Below, in pieces: positions 55,471 to 64,000 of a stretch of DNA of 64,000 nucleotides. The stretch is taken from NCBI GenBank assembly GCA_000499405.2, contig HG738138.1, positions 20,003,753 through 20,067,752 on the forward strand. Reading direction: 5' to 3'. Numbering within the stretch: position 1 is the first letter of the stretch; every line of letters begins with the position of its first letter. The notes under the pieces are model-generated. The model worked only from the letters and a program-made list of their open reading frames with translations, ran no database searches and was not told the origin of the DNA. Made by a program: the position numbers and the translations under genes. This DNA is from Onchocerca volvulus (taxonomy: Eukaryota > Nematoda > Chromadorea > Rhabditida > Onchocercidae).

Positions 55471-56662
55471 TGAAGTCTATTGATGACCTAGCAGAGTCGC
55501 AATATCAAATAGCAATTTCCAATCCAATCAGTCTACAATCCAAATTACAAATCGATCAGAATTTCTTCTCTGATACAGCCACTACATTTAGTTTAAAAGC
55601 CCCATCAGAATATTTGTTTGTGAATCTGAATCTAATTTAAATTAGTTTTCATTTTTAAAGAGATGAAATAGAAAAAGCAGATAAAAAAATGGCAAAAATG
55701 CAAAATTGAAATACTGCATGAGAATCTGTATAATAAATCTTGAAATTCCAGAAAACTGATCGCATATCCATGAATAAATCATTTCAATTGGAATTCTTAG
55801 CAGCGGCAGTTGTCTTGGCCAAATGACGTGTCTTTGAGATTAATATTGCTAGGAACATAAAACGATCAGATTGTTCGTACAGAGAGTAACAAGTCAAAAA
55901 TCTTTTTTTTGAAATGAGAAGTTAAATCTTAATTTCAAACAAAAAATTTGTTATTTATGCCAAGTTTTTTTTTTTTTTTTTTTTAGATAAGATTCTTATA
56001 AATGTAACAAATCATTTTCTTCTTATCTTGAATAATTTTTCTTTTTTTTCGAAACTTGCATATTTTGGATGAAGAAAATGATTGGTTGAAAGTTTTTGAT
56101 AGCTTTTGTAACTATCTGGAACACATTTCATTTGTAAAACTAGTTCTGTCTTAATCATATTGAAGATTACTTAGCACTAACAATTTTAATTGTTTTAGTA
56201 AAGATAAAAGAATGTAAAACGGGATGTTAACTGTAACTTAAACTGATAAAGTAGAAAAAAGAACGAAACGAAAAAATTTTGCTAAATTTTTCTCATATGC
56301 TGGCTCATCAAAAATCTGGTCGTCTGCCTTCCAGCCTTTTTTAATAGTTGAATTCATTCTTGATGGAGTTAATTCTGAATAATTTGATATCTATAAATAT
56401 GATGATTTGAGACATTTAACGAGTCATGTTGAATCTGGAAAGCCAACATGTAAAGTTAGAATTCTGTCAAAAAGTTAAGATATAAACTCTGTGTTAGAAA
56501 GGATAGTGGGCACAACTATAAAAGATTCAAAAAATGAAATTATATTTCATTTTAACAACTATTTCATTAATCCACACGCATATGGCATTTCTTCTACATT
56601 TCGACCATATTTTTTTAAATCAAAAAATGATGAGTGATACAAATACAAATTAAAATTAGCAG

Positions 56663-58719
56663 CTAAAACTTTTTCTTTGGTATAACTTTGAGGAATTCGG
56701 GTGCACGTATAAGCCATTCTGGCCAGGAGCCAAAATAAATACTTGAATTATAGCCACACTTCCTCAGTGTAAACCATGTTAAGCTGGAGTGAATAGCTGA
56801 TGACGAGTAGACAATCACGGGTCGATTCTCGCTGAGCTTTCTCGAGCGAAGCTGAGCTTTGAGATCCAATTCATCGTGCCACTTCTGATCATGCCAATCA
56901 TAAACATCTTCTGCTGGCACATTGATCGCTGATCGAATATGACCATATACTGCATCCGATGAAATGCCTTCATACTGCTGAAGGAGAATTGTTGAAATAG
57001 TAAGAGGACGGATAGAAGTACTATTAACGAAATGTGAGTTAGGATATTCTAATATTTTCATTCAAAAAATTATGAACTGAATACTTACTTTACGATTCTG
57101 GCCATCCACCAAGTCATGTGTCTTCAGCTCTGTGTTCGTGATAACGTCATCAAATGTAGAAATTACCTATAACAAACAATTAGTTAATAAGGAGCCGCTG
57201 TATGAATATAATTTTTTTTAAATATATGAGACATTTTGATCTTTAATCTAGGCCAATCTAGCACGAATTTATTTTATAACTGTGCAAACTGCCACCTGTT
57301 AATAGTCTCACGTGATTTTTGACATGATCCGTAATACTTACAGCAGCATCCCATTCAGCCCGAAAATGACCATTACGTCGGGGGTATGTCCCATCGCCGC
57401 TTTCTGTCCTGTATTGTGCTGAATTTTTCTTCAACTTTTTCCATTCGTTAATGCCACCAGAATACAATGAAACTTTCTGATGTCCAAAGAGCTGAAGTCA
57501 AAGGTCAATATTAATGCATAAGAATTAGAGTGATAACTTCTATTACATGATGAACTTATATTAGCAGATCTTAGCAAATTGCTGACCATTATTTTTATGT
57601 CTATTATTTTTAGCTTTTCTAATTTAAATCAAACATTATTTGGATCATAGAATTTTATTACCGCAAAGATCCACAAAGCATGCGTAGCCCAGACGACTTC
57701 TCCACGATCATAGATAATCACATAGCAATCTTCATCTACGCCTAAACTTCGAACGTATCGTTGAAATTGAAGTGGATGAACAGGTGTACCGTTTACGCTC
57801 AGATTTGCAAATTGTAGCAGACGTGCTGATTCAATATGCTCCTCGCGATATTGTCTTCTGAAGTACAAAGATTCATATGTTCACTATGCTATGGGATTTA
57901 AGATCGAAAATGAATACAAAATATGGAAGAATTTACATAAATTTACATTAATCGAGAAGAGAAACCAACTTCGATTCCTCACTTCGATCAGTACCCGCTT
58001 CGAATAAACATAGTTTCCGCTTTGTGATTAGCAACGTAAGCAGGTAGGTTGCCGCAACATCAATGTCCACCTTCGACTTTATTACATTTGTATCGGAAAT
58101 GCTGTACACACTTCTAGTGGGATGCTTATCTGGAACCTGCAAGAATTTTTGTCTTCTAAAGTTCAAAGTAATCGAGAAAACTAACTTAATTTTTCATTTA
58201 AACCTAGGAAATATGAGGAGATCAAGATTAACTGGAAAGCACTAGGTCACAGAAATATCGCAAATCATGACTATTTCATTTATATAATTTTCATGGAATT
58301 AAAAATATGAGATGAAATGAAATGAAAAAAGCAACATTAATTTCCAGAAAATCATTTGTAATCTTTGAAAAATCAAGGAAGCTATCTTTTAATCCTGTAA
58401 ACTTAAATTTATCTCATAAAGGTTCTTAAAATTTCACTTGAAATAAAAATTTCATGAATTTGAAAAAAAATTTATCAAATAAACGTGATTTTACAGGATT
58501 AAATGGACGCTTCCTTGATCTCCCAGAGATAGCCAATTTTTAAGATCATATTAATTTTCGCTATATCTTTTCATTCGCTTTCAAATGACATACATTAGAA
58601 ATTATGGACTGCGATATGTTTTTGAAATTATCATCTTTTTTTAGGTTCCAAGCCAGAATATAAGCGAGTGATAGGATGAATAGTACAGTTACTGTTGCCA
58701 ACAAGCATCCTAATGACAT
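56663..58719 (-). CDS. Rhodanese/3-mercaptopyruvate sulfurtransferase-like protein (343 aa), active-site Cys replaced
   Basis: Members of this family have two rhodanese domains and move sulfur from mercaptopyruvate or thiosulfate to acceptors. Exons: 58719-58594, 58136-57970, 57857-57662, 57491-57342, 57166-57089, 56977-56663, total 1,032 nt, phases all matching. The first exon is a membrane anchor or signal (MSLGCLLATVTVLFILSLAY...). Domain 1 shows QYREEHIESARLL, VIIYDRGEVVWATHALWIF and LFGHQKVSLYSGGINEWKKL. Domain 2 shows AVYGHIRSAINVPAEDV and GSWPEWL. The active-site loop that normally reads Y-C-G-S-G-V-T reads YSSSAIHSS, so the catalytic Cys is Ser297. The protein is probably a non-catalytic relative fixed to a membrane. 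The start lies 25 bases downstream of an acceptor TTTTAG (58749-58744); an upstream ATG at 58739 opens a nine-codon frame that overlaps the start. Confidence 0.85.
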
Positions 58720-58743
58720 CGACTTCGAATTACAACCATTTCT

Positions 58744-58750
58744 CTAAAAT
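58744..58750 (-). promoter_or_regulatory. Probable trans-splice acceptor of the MPST-like gene
   Basis: ATTTTAG on the minus strand lies between the stop of the upstream gene (58771) and the MPST-like ATG (58719), the position expected for spliced-leader addition to a downstream operon gene. Confidence 0.45.
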
Positions 58751-58770
58751 TCTTGAATTATTTTCTCACT

Positions 58771-59682
58771 TCATTGTTGCCTTTCAAGCGTAAATTGGAT
58801 GACTTTTGGTCTGACATCAGAGATCTGATATTTATTCAGTATCAGTAGTATGGTCGATTTATGTGATTGTATTAATCCTGCGATGCGATCAAGTTCTGAA
58901 AGTTCAAGACTGCAGCGACCCTCGCTGTGCAATTCTAATCATTTATGCAAGTATTTCGATACAATAATTATTTGAGTTTAATCTGACAACAGATGCTTAT
59001 CTTTTTTTTTTCCAATACGTAGAAAGAGCCTTTTGCCGGTGGCAAAATAACAAATGAAAATTACATGAAAGTTAAAATACTTAAATTTGTGAACTTTTAA
59101 TCAAGTTTTGAGTAAAGCGGAACCTGTTTATGCTCTATGACAAGATGCGTCGGAACAATTTTCTGCAACGAATTCATTGGTGGTAATGGTGGTGGCGTTC
59201 GTTTCTAAAATTTAGGTCAAAGTAAAATAAAAACTTCGGCAATTTCAAGAATGAACTTTACATCGTTGACTTTTTTGAAATTTGATGACTTCCAGCTCAA
59301 ACTTCCAATTTTCCTATGGTTTTATTAGCCAAGTTTCAGGCAAATTTTCGGATAAAGGAAATTCCAACAAATATTCATATTCCACTTAATGATAAAAAAT
59401 AATTCTTTGGCATTATTTTTACATGCGAATATCGTATTTTCAAAATTGCATTAAACTCAATGTCTGAGACAAGTTCAATTAAATTTGGGATATAAAGATT
59501 TCAAAAATATGAGAAATAGAAACCTGAGGAAGATCAGGCGGGTTCGAATAATAATATTCGGGATCCTCATAATCCTTCTGCGATTCTGGGATATCATTGT
59601 TATAATTATTTTGATTGGACAATCCATTTCGAGTACTATGGAATATTTCAGGCTTGGCAAACCATCGATTATCCACCGGCAT
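58771..59682 (-). CDS. Unrecognised short gene upstream of the MPST-like gene (model incomplete)
   Basis: Exon 1 (59682-59524) starts with ATG after an in-frame stop and reads MPVDNRWFAKPEIFHSTRNG, then a D/E/Y/N-rich part (DYEDPEYYYSNPPDLPQ). Exon 2 (59204-59124) follows in phase and reads KRTPPPLPPMNSLQK and IVPTHLVIEHKQ; it either stops soon after at a TAA near 59098 or is spliced again. A clear coding end lies at about 58900-58771 (ELSELDRIAGLIQSHKST, ILLILNKYQISDVRPKVIQF, TLERQQ, TGA), but no join I tried gives both good sites and phase. The proline-rich and acidic composition suggests an adaptor or disordered protein. No family is recognised. Confidence 0.45.
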
Positions 59683-60074
59683 TTTCTTTCACCACTGCTC
59701 TTATTTCTATGCTTGATACTGTTGCTATAGCTTTTGTGTAATATTTACAAAAAACCATGAAATAATCCAATTAAAGAGTAAAACCAAATGGAAATAATCA
59801 TTTGATTCTGAAAAGTAAAAAGAATTACGATTTCCTTTTCTCCCATAGGAAAGCTTTTTTGAAACTGACGATTTTCATCAAACAAACAGACGGCAAATCT
59901 CGAAAACGCTGATATGTGATATTTACTATCAACACTTTCGATTAACTAGTGCATCAATTAAAATCATTCTTCAAACGAGAAACTGTAAATTTATTTCTTG
60001 TATCGCCCCACATTTTCAGCAAAAAATTCAATTTTAATATTTATGTGAAGAATTTTGTTTAGTATTTTATTGAA
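59683..60074. promoter_or_regulatory. Divergent intergenic region (possible shared promoter)
   Basis: These 392 bases separate the starts of two genes that run apart. I see no distinctive TATA or repeat motif. A splice acceptor-like AAGAGCAG sits just upstream of the left gene's ATG. Confidence 0.35.
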
Positions 60075-62114
60075 ATGAAGAAATGGAATGTTAAAGTTGA
60101 AGGATTCATTAAAGATGTTGAGCAAGATTTTGGTGATTTCGTAAAGTAAATGGCTTAATTATTAGCTATAAAAACATTATACTTCAAAGTCTTAATAATT
60201 CATTTTACTTTCAATCCGAAATTCCTTTTCCTTTTTCATACATAATATGTCTATCATCTTTTCTTGACAAAGCAAATATTCATAAGGTTTGTTTATTTTG
60301 CAATGGAGAATATTCGAAAAGGTTATTATAATTAGTAAAAGCTTTATATATTTAAATTACTGAAAGGCTTTTGATCTCTGATTCGTGACATGATTTTATC
60401 AGTTTGTAATTTTTAAACAATTCTTTTCGGAAAGATGCAGTAGCAGCAACTAAGACAAAGCGTAAAATTCGATCGGTACCGAAATTTGAGGTTTTAAACT
60501 GAAAACTAAAGATAGAACTGCCCATTTCCGAGTGATCCAACTTTGTATGCTTAAGAGATATCGGGGAGAAAAAGAAAACAAAGATAATGTGATAAAAGTG
60601 AAAAATGTCCACCACGATTCATTTCATTTCCCTGCCTGCTGAGAAAAATCAAGCTTAAGCGTTTCAGCACGATAATAAATTTGTTTTATACATGAAACTG
60701 AGCAAACTTCCTGCATTTGGAACAAATACTGGAACTATATTAGTTAATAGGTGAAGTGAGAATTAAGTTCAAAATATTTAAAGACTCCTTAAAGGGATTT
60801 TGTTCATTGATAATAAATAATGAAAAGAGACGGGAGCAGAAGAAAAGGAAAAAATTAATGGATGAATTAAATTTGACAAGAAAGAAGGATATAGTTGAAT
60901 GCGCAGATGTTGTGATTACAATTGATGGAAAATTGCGGCATGTTTTCGGGCAGTTAGTTGGGGAAAAAAATTAAATTTATTCTAGATTTATATAAAAATA
61001 TGTTTTATAAAAATTCGATGTAAAAAACTGATCGCAATTTGTAGATAGTAATGATCAAGCATGTACTACCTAAAGGAATTCATGGCCAGTCTAATCGAAA
61101 TGTCACCATAAAATGATATTGCCCCGAGGAATGCATGATGATTGTAATCAGGAAATCATAAATCAATTAAATTTCCTTGTTCATAATTTATTTCTAATGA
61201 CGATCAGTTACTTTTAGTTGTTAATTAACAAATCAGTTTATTAATTCATTGTCATCGTTAATTTGTTAATACATTGTCTACACAACGGTCATGATAAGTT
61301 GGATGCAGCAAATAGATTACAATTAGATTAAAGTAAATTTTTTCATTGATAAGAAGTGATCAATGTTTCCTACAAATCTCAAATCATTAATGAATGAAAA
61401 TTCATTAAAATTAGAAAATCTTTAATAGTCGTGTAAACCGAAAGATTCCAAAATTTTTGAATAATGGAAAGACAACAGCAACTCTTTCATTTTCATTATT
61501 TGATTGAATGAAAAAGAGAGTAAAGAAGAAAATGGTGGAACATACCGAAATGCTTTTGAAGGTCGCAGACATGTCTAACATCTTTCCATTGCTAAAAAAG
61601 AAGAGAAAGTGGATTGGTAGGTTTTAAAATATCCAAAAAAAATTTTATGCCAAAAAAATCATCAATAAAAACATAATGATTCTTGATATGATCCGTTCGT
61701 TGAATTACCGCACTGCAAAAATTGAACAATTACTGAATAATTATCATTTTATTTTGTCCATTCTGCAGCCGATATGCTCAATGATGCAACTATGCTATCT
61801 ATGCTTCTACTGTATTTATTTATTGGTAATCGGAGAACTATAAAAACTAGAAAGTGGAATGTCAAGGCAAGAAAAAAAAGTTTTTAAAATTTTTGAAATC
61901 TAAAAATTGTTCTCACAACCAAATCCTATATTCTCGAACTTCTAATCTTCACAATATTATTTGTCTGATCAGCCACTTATCTTCTAATAAATCATTTTAA
62001 AACAGTAAACAGCCTTTTTTCCTTCAATGCCTAGATGATGAACAAAGAATCAGTCAGCAAAATATGTCATACTTTTATGAACCGCAATTACCGACCCTTT
62101 CTACAATAGAGTAA
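60075..62114 (+). CDS. Unrecognised plus-strand gene with small exons (model incomplete at 5' side)
   Basis: The last three exons are well linked: 61508-61616 (MKKRVKKKMVEHTEMLLKVA...), 61769-61825 (DMLNDATMLSMLLLYLFI, after TTCTGCAG), 62035-62114 (DEQRISQQNMSYFYEPQLPT, after a long pyrimidine tract and TAG), each joined in phase 1. Likely upstream exons are 60075 to about 60140 (MKKWNVKVEGFIKDVEQDFG, donor GTAAAG) and about 60780-60950 (NNEKRREQKKRKKLMDELNL, then DVVITIDGKLRHVFGQ, donor GTTAGT). How these two join the rest is not settled. The predicted protein is highly basic and helical, with one hydrophobic stretch near the end (MLLLYLFI). No family is recognised. It could also be two short genes. 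Confidence 0.45.
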
Positions 62115-63224
62115 AATTGACATCGCCATGAAAGTCTAATAATCTTTGCATCTACTCCATGCAATAATGATACGATTCTTTCCAAATACAGAAGTCATCT
62201 AACAGTTCAGGTTACAAGAATGATTCAGGAAAATATCCTAAGAAAGTCGTCAATTGAAAATATTCTTTATCAATCTTTTAATTCTTTTCATTGTCCTTTC
62301 AAATATTTCTGCTGTTATTGGCATGTTCTGTTTTAAGAAACTTTGACCAAACTAAAAGCGGAATAGACTTTTCTGAAACCAAAGTTAGGCTAACTATCAT
62401 ATCAATTCAAGGCTGTAATTATTTGCAATCCAAAAATCCATTTAAAATCACGAATCTGCTTTAGTCGATTGAAAATAGTGATTGAATAGGATAATTTGGA
62501 TCAGTTTAAATCCAAGTTGATACATGATATTAGGGTGTTTTCAAATCCTGAAATCACTATACATGAAACGATCATGAATTATTGGCAATATGTGCCTTAC
62601 ACAACCTCAACTTCATATTTTATTACTCAATCAACGATATGGAGATAAACTAATAAATCCCATTTTAAGCTTTTCTTCCCCTGAAATATAATGAAAGCAT
62701 CTTAATTTCCATAGAATTAAATGATTAAGAACCATAGCAATAAATATGTGAGACAAAATTTTAATAAAAACTTTTGTGATTTTACTTACAGCAATTCTAA
62801 AAAAACTATAATGAATTGAAAAGATTAGTGTTTCAATCTTATTGCAAAGTGTAATTTGGATAACTTAATTGATACGTTTAGTTTTGGACTACAGAAAATT
62901 ATATTGGTCAGAAAACAATGTGCATTCAAGACTGAAAAAATTATCTACGAAAAATTAATTTCGTCAATAATGATTTGAACTGGAAATTAAATTATTAAAG
63001 CTTTAAAGGAATTAGTACATGCAACAACAACATTTCCTGCCAAGATGAAAAAAGTGGTATTCTTTTGGCTAACTTCTTAACTCGCAAGCAGATCGATGCA
63101 TAAAATAGCAAATAACATATTGTTTATCGACATAAGTGAGGACAAACTTTGGCAATAAAAAGATCCATTTTCCCGCAAAAATCAATTATGGTGACAGTAT
63201 CACTAACAATTGCATAACAGTAGT
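62115..63224. other. Intergenic stretch between convergent genes
   Basis: It should hold the 3' UTRs of the plus-strand gene and of the G-alpha gene. I see no gene or repeat. Confidence 0.5.
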
Positions 63225-63982
63225 TCAAAACATGCCAATTTTCTTCAGATTTTTTTCAATGATCGGAATGATGGCATTATCCAAAATTATTTGGATCCGA
63301 CCGGTATCAGTGGCACATGTTTGCTGCACATAAATTGTTTTATCCGGATTAGTATTTAATGCTTCAAAGCGTCTTCTTATGAAAGCTACCGAATCTTTGT
63401 ATGTTTCAAGTCTTGAAACATATTTTAAGCTTAATTAATTCACCTAAGAAATACCAGAGTCAAATATTGAAACTTCCAAAAAACAATAGATATGCCTTGC
63501 AGAAATACTGTCTTCAAATGATTTTGAATTTTCGCATATTTTCAATTGTTCATAAAAACATTTTAGAATTTTTAATTTTCTTCGAGATTTAAAAGCATCA
63601 AATAAAGACATAATTTTAATTTATTAAGAAAATTTCTAGAAATTATAAGAATGCGGTAAATTTTAGTGATATTTTGTCACAGGAATAATGCCATGCTATT
63701 CATATTATTAGTATTTTGTATTATTTGTGATAATTATTTTGATAATGATAATGATTTTTTTCGGTGAAAAGCTATTATTATTTGTGATAAGTAGGATTTT
63801 CGTATATTCAATAACTTGTGCAACTGACCGTTGTACTGAGATAAGACAATCTTGATTGATTTTGTCATAATTTTTCCCATAAACAAATCATTTTTATTCA
63901 AAAATAAAATAATGGAGGTATTAATAAACCATCGACTATTGTATATCGATTCAAATAAACGCATACTTTCCAATATACGATT
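63225..63982 (-). CDS. gpa: G-protein alpha subunit, C-terminal two exons (partial)
   Basis: This is the GTP-binding alpha subunit of a heterotrimeric G protein, which passes signals from receptors at the inner membrane. Exon 63982-63825 starts after TCGCTTCAG and reads NRILESMRLFESIYNSRWF, then TSIILFLNKNDLF, where NKND is the guanine-specificity motif. The last exon 63411-63225 holds YKDSVAFIRRRFEALN and IYVQQTCATDTGRIQ, with TCATDT as the second guanine-contact loop, and ends KKIGMF. The start of the first exon shown coincides with the conserved 154-bp exon of G-alpha genes. The conserved donor (G|GTCAGT at 63829) does not match phase with the next exon. A donor four bases later (CA|GTTGCA) does, with acceptor TTTCAAG. 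Residue -4 is Ile, so there is no pertussis-toxin cysteine. This fits the nematode-specific GPA group. The N-terminal part lies beyond the right edge. Confidence 0.88.
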
Positions 63983-64000
63983 CTGAAGCGAGGAAGAATA

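Larger units (their letters stand above)
52882..56662. other. Gene-poor stretch, with repeats and a possible LTR
   Basis: Besides the CCACA array at 53060-53140, a short array of TATTCAATAT units (52979-53035) and the LTR-like block at 54950-55470, I see nothing supported. A 63-codon plus-strand open frame at 55449-55640 follows the LTR-like block and might belong with it. Confidence 0.4.

Noticed and set aside
61546..61591. Minus-strand mini-exon between TTTTTTAG and GTATG
   Set aside because: The plus strand here carries a longer exon that joins two further exons in phase, which explains the same bases better.

Overview
The window looks like nuclear DNA of a nematode, most likely a spirurid or filarial-type worm. 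It is AT-rich, and its genes are split into short exons with GT-AG introns and a few GC-AG ones.  Several recognisable gene families have typical nematode versions here: a PP2A B56 regulatory subunit, an ODR-2-like Ly-6 protein, a sigma-type GST, a mercaptopyruvate-sulfurtransferase-like protein and a G-alpha subunit whose end carries TCATDT. Splice acceptors sit directly on or just upstream of several start codons, as expected for trans-splicing. All exon models were joined by eye, by matching reading phase across splice sites, and no alignment was run.

Layout. 1-378: 3' end of an unrecognised plus-strand gene. 1841-7835: PP2A B56 gene on the minus strand (13 exons, 549 aa), with a GC-richer possible 5' exon at 8499-8678. 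8700-12000: no clear gene. About 12005-15520: a decayed Helitron with zinc-finger, Rep and Pif1-helicase remnants, an inverted copy of its own 3' tail on the left, and a clear Helitron 3' end (hairpin plus CTAG). 19052-20868: a sigma-class-like GST on the plus strand. 23548-27782: an eight-exon C2H2 zinc-finger gene on the minus strand. 30307-32585: an ODR-2/Ly-6-like secreted surface protein on the minus strand. 33758-38011: a large inverted repeat, with two 1,215-bp arms that are nearly identical around a 1,824-bp spacer that holds a decayed coding frame and a 138-codon open frame. 38541-39188: a possible small secreted-protein gene. 39200-56600: mostly empty, with a few candidate exons, CCACA and TA repeats, and a possible solo LTR near 55 kb. 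56663-58719: a rhodanese/MPST-like gene (343 aa) on the minus strand. 58771-59682: a short unrecognised gene directly upstream of it on the same strand, close enough to suggest an operon. 60075-62114: an unrecognised plus-strand gene with small exons. 63225-63982: the last two exons of a G-alpha gene that enters from the right edge.

How the parts relate. B56 and G-alpha are signalling regulators, and the Ly-6 protein is probably displayed on the surface of sensory or other neurons. The GST and MPST-like proteins both lack the usual catalytic residue in the position expected from their families (Tyr to Asn, and Cys to Ser). The clearest structural oddities are the near-perfect 4.2-kb palindrome, the Helitron with a back-to-front tail, two GC-AG introns in unrelated genes, and the tight MPST gene pair. 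I found no CRISPR array, rRNA, or convincing tRNA.
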